This document shows positions 1 to 6,318 of a DNA stretch of 8,419 nt, piece after piece. The translations under genes were made by a program, and so were the position numbers. The stretch's first letter is position 1. Every line of letters begins with the position of its first letter. The stretch is from JBBSJV01 sp038256935 (GTDB lineage Bacteria; Patescibacteriota; JACMRA01), in contig JBBSJV010000065.1 of NCBI GenBank assembly GCA_038256935.1, forward strand, positions 1 through 8,419, read 5' to 3'. Under the pieces are notes generated by a model that was not told the DNA's origin, ran no database searches, and saw only the letters and a list, made by a program, of their open reading frames with translations.

Positions 1-21
1 ATACTGAACTTGTTTCAGTAT
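1..21. repeat. Perfect hairpin, half of a dispersed palindromic repeat
   Basis: ATACTGAA (1-8) is the exact reverse complement of TTCAGTAT (14-21), with loop CTTGT between. The core GAACTTGTTTC resembles the palindromic repeats found dispersed in many bacterial genomes; that family assignment is from memory. It is followed by TCTATTGGAGTGTTCAGAATAGA and then the second inverted pair at 43-108, so the two hairpins probably belong to one element whose left edge lies outside the window. No coding potential was seen. Confidence 0.55.
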
Positions 22-42
22 CTATTGGAGTGTTCAGAATAG

Positions 43-108
43 ACCCTGAAATAACACCACCCTCAAAATTACAAATTTTCAGGGAAAGCCGGTTAAATTC
101 AGGGTGAC
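43..108. repeat. Second inverted pair of the same repeat, right end
   Basis: ACCCTGAA (43-50) is the reverse complement of TTCAGGGT (98-105), and another TTCAGGG lies at 78-84. The right edge TAAATTCAGGGTGAC (94-108) occurs as an exact 15-base reverse complement at 6136-6150. This suggests an element bounded by inverted ends that read GTCACCCTGAA and TTCAGGGTGAC. The rest of 109-302 holds a possible stem structure (134-229) and no convincing gene. Confidence 0.5.
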
Positions 109-133
109 GGCATATTTATAGCTAAGCCATACA

Positions 134-229
134 TGACCTAGACAACGCAGTCCACAACTGTTTCAGTAGCATTATAGATAAAATAAGGATTAAAAGGCTT
201 GCGAGTTTTGGGGGCAAGTGTCTAGGTTA
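134..229 (+). other. Possible structured RNA leader upstream of transaldolase
   Basis: TGACCTAGACA (134-144) can pair with TGTCTAGGTTA (219-229) over 11 positions with one G-U pair. Inside lie two small hairpins, 147-151 with 157-161 (loop CCACA) and CTTGC 198-202 with GCAAG 214-218. A weak -10-like TAAAAT sits at 179-184, inside the enclosed region. The structure could be part of a leader or a small RNA, but short stems arise by chance in AT-rich DNA and no known riboswitch class was recognised. Confidence 0.25.
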
Positions 230-302
230 GATGTGGGTTAGCTATATATTTAATTTTTTTATTCACCCACCCCAAGGGATTTCACACCGCGTTCGAAATA
301 AC

Positions 303-1223
303 ATGTTCAATAATCAATCCAATCCCATTGACCAAAATCTATACAATGAAGTAATCTCAAAGCATATGTCTAATAATTTTGGAAGTTCAAAAGTTTTACT
401 TGATTCAGGAGACCCTATTGAAACCATCGAAGCTATTAAACTACTTGGAAAACTAGATGGGCAAACGACAAACCCAAGTCTTGTAGCCAAAAGCTCTAGG
501 GTAGTTGATTATGTAAATAACGGTAATAAATTTAGTGAAGCTGAGTTAATTGATGTGTACAAAGAAATCATTAAAGAAATATCTGTTCTTATTCCTGATG
601 GTTCTGTTTCTATCGAGGTCTATGCCGATAAAGAAAGTACAGCAAAAGATCTGTTAAAACAAGCAGAAATCATGTATACTTGGATTCCAAATGCTCATAT
701 CAAATTCCCTACTATCAAAGCAGGGCTGGTTGCAGCTGAAACCTTTGTAAAATCAGGGGGTAGAGTAAATATGACTCTGGTGTTTAATCAAAGACAGGCT
801 CAAGCGGTGCACCTTGCAACGACAAGTCTAGCTAGCTCTGGTGATGTTTTTATTTCACCATTTATTGGTAGATTAGATGATCTCGGGCTCAATGGATTAG
901 ATGCTGTGTTTAATATCCAAAAGTATTTCGCTCAAGTGGGATCAAAAGTACAAGTTTTGGCAGCAAGTATCAGACATAAAGACCATATTAAAGCCTGTAT
1001 TGATAATAAGGTAGATATTCTTACACTACCTTTGACTGCAATCAAAGAATGGGTTGAGACTGAAAGTGATTTTACATACTCGCCAAACCCTAATTTAGAA
1101 CATATCCCATATTTAGATTTAGAGCATCAGGAAACTTGGGAAAAAGTAGATATTTATCACGAGTTGACCAGTAAGGGACTTGATAAATTTGCTAGTGATT
1201 GGACATCATTGCTTAAAAGCTAA
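303..1223 (+). CDS. tal: Transaldolase
   Basis: The product is a transaldolase-family (beta/alpha)8 barrel of about 306 residues. In the non-oxidative pentose phosphate pathway it moves a dihydroxyacetone unit between sugar phosphates in the cytosol. Numbered from the ATG at 303, visible signatures are LLDSGDP with the first-strand Asp at about 34, DGQTTNP (about 52-58), an acidic SIEVYADK strand, HIKFPTIKAGL with the probable Schiff-base Lys at about 134, NMTLVF near 156, and SPFIGRLDD (about 185-193). The reading frame is open back to an ATG at 231, which would add 24 residues. That extension does not look like protein and overlaps the predicted stem, so 303 is preferred; the ATG at 366 is also possible. 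No Shine-Dalgarno is visible at any of these. The next gene starts 22 nt after the stop, suggesting co-transcription. The family is confident; whether it is a true transaldolase or a fructose-6-phosphate aldolase relative cannot be settled by eye. Confidence 0.9.
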   Translation: MFNNQSNPIDQNLYNEVISKHMSNNFGSSKVLLDSGDPIETIEAIKLLGKLDGQTTNPSLVAKSSRVVDYVNNGNKFSEAELIDVYKEIIKEISVLIPDGSVSIEVYADKESTAKDLLKQAEIMYTWIPNAHIKFPTIKAGLVAAETFVKSGGRVNMTLVFNQRQAQAVHLATTSLASSGDVFISPFIGRLDDLGLNGLDAVFNIQKYFAQVGSKVQVLAASIRHKDHIKACIDNKVDILTLPLTAIKEWVETESDFTYSPNPNLEHIPYLDLEHQETWEKVDIYHELTSKGLDKFASDWTSLLKS

Positions 1224-1245
1224 TTTTGTGGCATATTAAGAATTG

Positions 1246-2637
1246 ATGATTAGTAATGAAGATCTGATAAAGGTGGGGATCGCAGTTTTGGTATTTTTAT
1301 TAAAACTGCTTCTTATTGTTGCTCTACCTTTGATGCTATTTTTCTGGTTGATTTTGTATTCATTACGAGTCGAATCGATTTTCCAGCAGTTGATATTTAC
1401 AATAGGCTTAGTATATATATTAGGTGGTTTTTATATTTTTGGAGTCAAAATCATGGAGATACTTTTTCGCTCTTCAGAGATTAAAGCCATGCAGTTTACA
1501 AGCTTTTGGGAAGTATCAAGTAGTTTAAAATTTCATTTAAAAGATGATTTTGATCCTGAACAAATCAAGCAATTGTGGCAGTTTATAAGCCAAAATTTAG
1601 ATCTTGAAGATGTACAGTCTAGTCAGTGTGAAAACATAATTTCTCAAGAGGTGATTATTAGAAACGGTGAGATCGAATGGTATCTATCGATGCCTAAACA
1701 AATGTCAGGGAAAGTCTATAAATATGTAAACCAAAACCTTGACTCACTAAAAGTTACAAAAACTATTGATCCGCTATTTAAATGGCCGCAAAATTGGTCC
1801 AAAAATATTGGCCTTGGCCCGTATAAAGAGTTTTTTGCAAGTTCCTATGAGTTATCAGGGAGCAATTTGTACCCTCTAATCGATCCAGAAACTTTGACCG
1901 GCGACCTGCCTTTTTCTAGCTTTGGAAAAGATATTATTGGTCTTGATAAAGACATGACCGTAGTCGTTCAGTCAATTTTTGTACCTGTTTCGCTTGAAAA
2001 TTACATTGATAGCTGGAATAATCAAATACTTGATTTGCAAGACTCTGACTCCCAAGTGCTGGTTGACTCAGATCCAAAAGATATCAAAAGTGTAACCTTA
2101 CAAGAATCAGAAAACAAGCATGTATTAGAAATTTCCCAAGAAAAAATCCTCAAGCCTCATTTTCAAACCCATCTCAGACTAGCTGTTTTTTATCTAAAAG
2201 GAAAGAAATCAGAATTGCATTTAGTGGAAAAATATTTTAATGAGTTTCTCAAAAAGTTATCCACAGGTTATCAACATTTTAGCAAGGTGAAAGAATCAGC
2301 TACTAATTATACTTACAAAGGAAATGACTTTGCAATTTCAGCAAATTTTATAACTCCATTTCTACACAAATTTTACCAACCTAAATCACAAATTAGAATA
2401 CAAAAAATCCAGTACTGGGCTCTCAGGCATAGGGGATTGGATGTGCCAATTGATACATCAGATTCAATACTGGATATTGATAGTGTTGCAACTCTAGTGC
2501 ATATGGTCCCATCAAAAAAGGTTAAAAAAACAGTGGCTGCAAGTAACTTACTTCAATCAACTAAATCAGCTGATACTGATGGCATTAAAGCCAAGCTAAT
2601 GGATAAATTGCAACGGTTAAAACAACGTAAAAAATAG
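1246..2637 (+). CDS. Two-helix membrane protein of unknown function
   Basis: A protein of 463 residues begins with two hydrophobic segments (about 8-40 and 45-70), predicting a membrane hairpin followed by a soluble region of nearly 400 residues. The soluble part has a motif near EWYLSMPKQMSG, a YKEFFASSYELSGSNLYPL stretch, a probably disordered acidic patch around 265-290, and a very basic C-terminus ending in KLQRLKQRKK. The pattern of an N-terminal membrane hairpin and a domain with a short MPK strand motif recalls proteins in Patescibacteria that sit beside conjugation-type (VirB4/TraC-like) ATPases. That likeness is an impression only; no Walker motif is present here. A TTG lies one codon upstream at 1243, but the ATG at 1246 is more likely the start. 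It follows tal by 22 nt, probably in one transcript, and a promoter-like gap separates it from the ATPase genes. The function is unknown. Confidence 0.8.
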   Translation: MISNEDLIKVGIAVLVFLLKLLLIVALPLMLFFWLILYSLRVESIFQQLIFTIGLVYILGGFYIFGVKIMEILFRSSEIKAMQFTSFWEVSSSLKFHLKDDFDPEQIKQLWQFISQNLDLEDVQSSQCENIISQEVIIRNGEIEWYLSMPKQMSGKVYKYVNQNLDSLKVTKTIDPLFKWPQNWSKNIGLGPYKEFFASSYELSGSNLYPLIDPETLTGDLPFSSFGKDIIGLDKDMTVVVQSIFVPVSLENYIDSWNNQILDLQDSDSQVLVDSDPKDIKSVTLQESENKHVLEISQEKILKPHFQTHLRLAVFYLKGKKSELHLVEKYFNEFLKKLSTGYQHFSKVKESATNYTYKGNDFAISANFITPFLHKFYQPKSQIRIQKIQYWALRHRGLDVPIDTSDSILDIDSVATLVHMVPSKKVKKTVAASNLLQSTKSADTDGIKAKLMDKLQRLKQRKK

Positions 2638-2663
2638 TAACTTTATCAATAACTTAAAATTAG

Positions 2664-2693
2664 TTGACAAATTTCGATTTTCCTTTGTTTATT
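2664..2693 (+). promoter_or_regulatory. Putative sigma-70-type promoter for the ATPase cluster
   Basis: A perfect -35 TTGACA (2664-2669) lies 18 bases from a weak -10 TTTATT (2688-2693). Transcription would start near 2700, leaving a leader of about 38 nt before the ATG at 2738. TTGACA also occurs in four other intergenic gaps of the window, which supports it as a real promoter element; the -10 is poor. Confidence 0.4.
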
Positions 2694-2737
2694 GAGTTAA
2701 ACGTGTTGTTAGTTAACGCTACCAGCACCTGCCAATT

Positions 2738-3316
2738 ATGATCGCTCCAAACAAGCAAAATCTGATACTATTGAAAGGCCAGAAAAAACTGTTAGCCAAT
2801 GGTTATAAATTGTTGAAAGAAAAAAGAACTGGACTTATCGTTACTTTTTTGGAAATGGCTAATGAAGGCAAAAGCCTAGAAATTGAATTGAGAGAGTATT
2901 TGAACACCGTCGTTACAAATTATAGAGTGGCCACAAGATTTATGAGCGGGGATAGTATCAGTAATTCATTTCAAGTAGATCCCAAATACCATTTAAGTAT
3001 CAACCGTAAAAGAATCTCTGGAGTGTATGTAACTTTACTTAAAATCAACATGCAAGTTTTAGGTAATAGTAACCTAAAGCCAGCTTTAATAAAAACCTTC
3101 ACTCATTTCAATTATCTTTTTCCAAAGCTTGTCTTACTAGGACAAAAAAGAATCAATATCCTCAGAGTAGCCGCTGAAATCAAAAAAACAAGCAGGCAAA
3201 TCATAAATCTTGAGAGAAAAATCGAAAATACCAATGGTGACCTAAAATACGTAAAGATGATGCTTATGGAGAAAGATAATTTCGAAAAAGCTACCTTAAT
3301 TAAAATATTTAAATAA
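2738..3316 (+). CDS. ntpD: V/A-type ATP synthase subunit D
   Basis: The 192-residue product matches the V/A-type ATPase subunit D family in length (usually about 200) and in pattern. An N-terminal helix begins IAPNKQNLILLKGQKKLLANG and continues with a KLLKEKRTGLI segment. The middle is divergent. A C-terminal helix contains EIKKTSRQIINLERKIENT and a KYVKMMLMEKDNFEKATLIKIFK-like end, with the family's usual basic tail. Two long helices form the antiparallel coiled coil of the central shaft that turns inside the A3B3 head and couples catalysis to ring rotation. It is the first gene of a compact set with the small protein at 3319 and subunit I. Subunits A and B, which often precede D, are absent here; upstream is an unrelated membrane protein and a promoter. 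The start context CCAATTATG lacks a Shine-Dalgarno. Confidence 0.88.
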   Translation: MIAPNKQNLILLKGQKKLLANGYKLLKEKRTGLIVTFLEMANEGKSLEIELREYLNTVVTNYRVATRFMSGDSISNSFQVDPKYHLSINRKRISGVYVTLLKINMQVLGNSNLKPALIKTFTHFNYLFPKLVLLGQKRINILRVAAEIKKTSRQIINLERKIENTNGDLKYVKMMLMEKDNFEKATLIKIFK

Positions 3317-3318
3317 TT

Positions 3319-3588
3319 ATGTCTTATAAAAATTTTGACCAATACATCGAGGAGTTAGAAAGCTTAGTTGCTGAATTAAAAGAGAGAAAAGAAACTCTTG
3401 AAAAGCAAAAATTAGAATTAGGCTTAGCTTTTGAGCTCAATAAAAACGATATTTCTGATCAGGTTTCAAGTAGCTTGAGAGGATTTTCTCCAAGTGGGTT
3501 AAATCTTAGTATCAGCGATATAGATCTAAAAATCACAGACAAAGACATCGACCAGGCCCTAAACACACTTTTCAAGCTCGCAGTCTAA
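3319..3588 (+). CDS. Small coiled-coil protein between ATPase subunits D and I
   Basis: This 89-residue protein was not recognised. Residues 5-37 form a strongly charged heptad-like helix (YIEELESLVAELKERKETL and onward), a likely coiled coil. Residues 50-89 are not coiled coil: a Ser/Gly-rich segment (SSSLRGFSPSGLN) leads into alternating SISDIDLKITDKDIDQALN and a hydrophobic end. The gene starts 2 nt after the subunit D stop and ends 13 nt before subunit I, so it is almost surely co-translated with both. In archaeal and enterococcal ATPase operons, a small coiled-coil peripheral-stalk gene (AhaH/NtpF, subunit G/H) lies immediately upstream of subunit I. Position and size therefore suggest a diverged stalk subunit, but the short coil and different C-terminus leave a new accessory subunit or assembly factor open. 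Confidence 0.75.
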   Translation: MSYKNFDQYIEELESLVAELKERKETLEKQKLELGLAFELNKNDISDQVSSSLRGFSPSGLNLSISDIDLKITDKDIDQALNTLFKLAV

Positions 3589-3601
3589 TTAAAAGAAATA
3601 C

Positions 3602-5602
3602 ATGTCCGTTCAAAAAGCACATACTTACATACTCAATCTTTCAGGAGTCTCAGCTAACCAATTTATAAATGATTTGTTTATAAGCCAGATTCCTTTACAG
3701 GTACTTAACCCTATTGATTTAGGAAGTGAATGGCAAGAAGCTGAGTTTATTCAAGATAAAATTGAAAATGATTTAAATCAGCAAATCGAACTTGTTGACC
3801 AAGTGTTAGCCACTAAAAATGAGAAAAAAGGTATGTTTGCTGCTTTTCTTGATGATCGCAGAGCAGTTACTTATGGTGAAGTTCAAGAAATGAAATCCAC
3901 CCATAGTGAATGGTTAACTGTAGCCAATGATCTAAATCTATTTTATAAATCCAAACAACAAATCGGCAGCATTGAAAATTGTGTTACTACTAACCCTGGA
4001 AAAGTAGTTTTGTTAGGAAGAAACGCTGGAAATATTACAAAAGACTTTGAAAGCTATATCCACTCCGTCCTTTTAGAATTGCAAGAACAAGACATTGCTA
4101 TACCATCTGAAGTTAGCCTGCCTCATATTCACAGTGAAAGTATTGATATTTATCAAGTAGTTGTGGTCGATGAAGGTAATCTTAGTATACTCAAAGAGTT
4201 TTTATCACAGCACAATCTATCAGAAGTTTATAAACCAGTGGATGAAGTCTTAGTTGAGCTGGAAGGTCAGGTCCAAAATCTTAGATCAGCTCTTAGTGAC
4301 TATCTCATAAACGATCAATTGACTTCTCAGACTCAACACAAACTCTGCACTTTGCACGGGTATTTAGAAATCCAGATGAAAGTGCAAGAAACTAGAATGA
4401 GAGAATTTAAAGTATCAGGTGATGGTAAAGCCAAGTTTTTGATGGTGGCCATTCCTAAAAGCAATAAAGATTCCTTTGAAAAATACGTTGTTGAACACGC
4501 TATGACAGCCGAAGAAACATCTTGGCCTTACGATATTATCAAATGGGATCAGTCAGTGAGTATCAAACCATTCAAAAATGTAGCCCAAGCTGTAGGAACT
4601 ATCGATGAAAAAGAAGCAGATCCTTCAACTCTACTATCTATTTTTTACATGGTATTCTTTGCTTTTTGTCTTGGAGATGCTTTTTATGGGGCTTTAGTTA
4701 GCTTATTTACTGGATATTTCTTGTTCTTCAAACCTCTCAAAAAACAATTTGAGCAAATGTTTAGACTGTTTTTCCAAGCAGGACTAGTTACTATTTTCTA
4801 TGGAGTTCTGACAAACTCTTATGCTGGAGATTTTTTTGGAAGTAGCTTCTTTGTAAATTTAACTGGGCAAACTGGAATCAACGAATTTTTCCAAAACTTC
4901 CAAATCATTAATGTAATTAGCATCACTCCAGGCGGAACATTTATCCCACCAATTAATCGAGTAATCGGAGATTTGAGTCCAATTGTAGCCATGATGGTGA
5001 TTGCACTATTTTTAGGTTTCCTAAATGCATTAGCAGCTTATGTGCTTAGAATCAGCTCAGCCTTTAAAGCTAGAGATTATAAAGTAGCCTTGGCAGCTGT
5101 GTCTTGGATTGTGTTTTTATCTTCACTTATCTTTGCAATAGTTGCTCTAAATATTGGAGGAAGTCTAGCTACACCTGCATTTGTAGCTCTTGGAGTAGGG
5201 CTTTTGATGATCTTATTCTTTAATGAAGCAAATGATTTTATGGGGAAGATTTTAGCCTTCTTATTCGGTAAATATGGTCTATATGGCCTAGTACAGTTAG
5301 GAGCTGATTTAGTCTCCTTTACTCGTATCATTGCAATTGGTCTAACTGGTGGTGTAATTGCTGCCATTGTAAATCTAATTGCTGGTATGATGTATGATGG
5401 ATTTGGCCCAATTTTTGGCTTGCTAGCAGCAGTTATCCTACTTGTTGTTGGGCACGGCTTTAACTTTGTTTTATCCCTTTTTGGAGCCTATATCAATCCA
5501 CTTCGTTTGACTTATGTAGAGTTCTTACCAAAGTTCTTTGAGGGTAGGGGAATAGAATTTAAACCCGTTAATAGCGAGCTAAGTAAAGCAAAAATTGTCT
5601 AA
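3602..5602 (+). CDS. ntpI: V/A-type ATP synthase subunit I (a-subunit)
   Basis: A 666-residue protein of the V_ATPase_I family, close to the usual 600-700. Residues 1-340 are a soluble arm with helical coiled-coil stretches (about 50-70 and 215-240) that joins the peripheral stalks. From about 343 to 640 there are roughly eight membrane segments that form the ion half-channels beside the K ring. Family landmarks are FCLGDAFYGAL (about 355-365), a GDFFG loop, LVSFTRIIAIGLTGG with the essential channel Arg at about 575, and VVGHGFNFVLSLFGAYINPLR (His at about 618), followed by the characteristic LTYVEFLPKFFEGRG end. All key residues are present, so the subunit looks functional. Whether it carries protons or sodium cannot be read without the K subunit. 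The start follows a weakly purine-rich AAAGAAATAC. It is translated as the last gene of the D-X-I group; the bL31 promoter begins 7 nt after its stop. Confidence 0.95.
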   Translation: MSVQKAHTYILNLSGVSANQFINDLFISQIPLQVLNPIDLGSEWQEAEFIQDKIENDLNQQIELVDQVLATKNEKKGMFAAFLDDRRAVTYGEVQEMKSTHSEWLTVANDLNLFYKSKQQIGSIENCVTTNPGKVVLLGRNAGNITKDFESYIHSVLLELQEQDIAIPSEVSLPHIHSESIDIYQVVVVDEGNLSILKEFLSQHNLSEVYKPVDEVLVELEGQVQNLRSALSDYLINDQLTSQTQHKLCTLHGYLEIQMKVQETRMREFKVSGDGKAKFLMVAIPKSNKDSFEKYVVEHAMTAEETSWPYDIIKWDQSVSIKPFKNVAQAVGTIDEKEADPSTLLSIFYMVFFAFCLGDAFYGALVSLFTGYFLFFKPLKKQFEQMFRLFFQAGLVTIFYGVLTNSYAGDFFGSSFFVNLTGQTGINEFFQNFQIINVISITPGGTFIPPINRVIGDLSPIVAMMVIALFLGFLNALAAYVLRISSAFKARDYKVALAAVSWIVFLSSLIFAIVALNIGGSLATPAFVALGVGLLMILFFNEANDFMGKILAFLFGKYGLYGLVQLGADLVSFTRIIAIGLTGGVIAAIVNLIAGMMYDGFGPIFGLLAAVILLVVGHGFNFVLSLFGAYINPLRLTYVEFLPKFFEGRGIEFKPVNSELSKAKIV

Positions 5603-5609
5603 GATACTA

Positions 5610-5639
5610 TTGACAAGAATCCAAATTTAAACTTAAAAT
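5610..5639 (+). promoter_or_regulatory. Promoter for the bL31 gene
   Basis: A perfect -35 TTGACA (5610-5615), an 18-base spacer and a -10 TAAAAT (5634-5639). The expected start of transcription near 5646 leaves only about 12 nt before the ATG at 5658, which fits the lack of a Shine-Dalgarno and suggests a very short leader. It begins immediately after the subunit I gene. Confidence 0.6.
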
Positions 5640-5657
5640 TATAAGAATATCACCAAT

Positions 5658-6032
5658 ATGGCTCAAAAAACAGCAACTTATTACGATCAAGCATTAATTA
5701 AATGCTCAAATTGCAACAGCGAATACACTCTTTTTTCTTCAGTAGAAACCATGACTGTGGAGGTATGTGGGAATTGTCACCCGTTTTACACAGGTCAAGA
5801 TGTAGTAATGGATACTGCAGGAAGAATTGAGAAATTCCAAGCTAGACTTGCTAAAGTTCAAGATAATTCTGGAAAAGCTAAGAAAGCAAAAGCTAGAAAA
5901 ACACGTCAGACTCTAGAAGATCTAGAAACTCCTGACATGATTAACCCTATTCCTCAGGCAGAATCTGAAAAGCAAACTCCAAGACATAAAAAAACAGATG
6001 AGGCACCAGCTGCTGAAGTGGTAAGTGATTAA
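5658..6032 (+). CDS. rpmE: Ribosomal protein bL31 with C-terminal extension
   Basis: Residues 1-68 match the zinc-binding (C+) form of large-subunit protein bL31. There are two Cys pairs, IKCSNCNSEY (Cys16, Cys19) and VEVCGNCHPFYTG (Cys37, Cys40), followed by the conserved TAGRIEKFQARL. bL31 bridges the 50S central protuberance and the 30S head. At 124 residues it is far longer than the usual 65-90. Residues 70-85 are very basic (SGKAKKAKARKTRQ) and 86-124 are Pro/Glu/Lys-rich and probably disordered. The extension is in frame with no sign of readthrough. It has its own promoter and an intrinsic terminator starting 22 nt after the stop, so it is likely a single-gene transcript. Keeping all four Cys suggests zinc-replete use, not the zinc-free paralogue. 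Confidence 0.93.
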   Translation: MAQKTATYYDQALIKCSNCNSEYTLFSSVETMTVEVCGNCHPFYTGQDVVMDTAGRIEKFQARLAKVQDNSGKAKKAKARKTRQTLEDLETPDMINPIPQAESEKQTPRHKKTDEAPAAEVVSD

Positions 6033-6054
6033 TTTATTTTATTTTCACAACTTT

Positions 6055-6079
6055 AGGAGGTCATCTGGCCTCCTTTTTT
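6055..6079 (+). terminator. Intrinsic terminator after rpmE
   Basis: AGGAGGTC (6055-6062) pairs with GGCCTCCT (6067-6074) over 8 bp with one G-U pair and a 4-base loop ATCT, and the stem runs into six T residues (6074-6079). It starts 22 nt after the bL31 stop. There is no matching T tract for the other strand, so it acts on plus-strand transcripts only. It is the only clear intrinsic terminator in the window. Confidence 0.85.
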
Positions 6080-6135
6080 ATTGTTTCCGTAGAAGTGGCC
6101 ACCGCGTCGCCATTTTTCAACTGAATAATCCACAT

Positions 6136-6180
6136 GTCACCCTGAATTTATTTGACCCTGGTACGGGCTGAGAATAACAC
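6136..6180. repeat. Diverged second copy of the palindromic repeat
   Basis: GTCACCCTGAATTTA (6136-6150) is the exact reverse complement of 94-108. Read in the same direction as the first copy, CTGAATTTATTT (6142-6153) matches CTGAACTTGTTT (4-15), and CTGAGAATAACAC further on matches TTCAGAATAGAC (33-44). The copy looks degenerate and lacks a clear right half. The remainder of the 6080-6318 gap holds a GTGGCCAC palindrome (6095-6102), a 14-bp palindrome and the yraN promoter. Confidence 0.45.
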
Positions 6181-6183
6181 TAA

Positions 6184-6206
6184 AATTGTATACAATTATT
6201 TTGACA
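6184..6206. promoter_or_regulatory. 14-bp perfect palindrome next to a TTGACA box
   Basis: AATTGTATACAATT (6184-6197) is a perfect palindrome, followed three bases later by TTGACA (6201-6206). A dyad beside a -35 box could be an operator for a dimeric regulator. No good -10 lies 16-19 bases downstream of this TTGACA, and yraN has a better promoter at 6276-6305. Palindromes of this length also arise by chance in AT-rich DNA, so the role is open. Confidence 0.3.
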
Positions 6207-6275
6207 TCTAGAATACTATTTAAAGTTTTTGAGATAAAATAACTTGCTTTGTTACATTTAATCAAACCGTTCACA

Positions 6276-6305
6276 TTCACAATTTGTAAAGCACAGTATT
6301 ATAAT
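6276..6305 (+). promoter_or_regulatory. Promoter for yraN
   Basis: -35 TTCACA (6276-6281, five of six consensus bases), an 18-base spacer and a perfect -10 TATAAT (6300-6305). TTCACA is directly repeated at 6270-6275. Transcription should start around 6312, only about 7 nt before the ATG at 6319, predicting a nearly leaderless mRNA. Confidence 0.6.
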
Positions 6306-6318
6306 TTTTTATTTAAAA

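Noticed and set aside
1..110. CRISPR array suggested by the repeated palindromes
   Set aside because: The units are not evenly spaced, do not repeat directly, and no cas genes are present; dispersed inverted repeats explain them better.
231..302. N-terminal extension of transaldolase from the ATG at 231
   Set aside because: The extra 24 residues do not resemble the family and overlap the predicted stem region; the ATG at 303 gives a normal-length protein.
3112..3342. Minus-strand hydrophobic frame opposite subunit D
   Set aside because: It lies almost wholly within the coding region of subunit D and reads as the hydrophobic antisense of its Lys-rich helices.
5077..5367. Minus-strand frame opposite subunit I
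   Set aside because: It is antisense to conserved membrane segments of subunit I and matches no family.
6095..6102. GTGGCCAC palindrome as an operator
   Set aside because: Eight bases is too short to support a regulatory call and it is not placed at a promoter.
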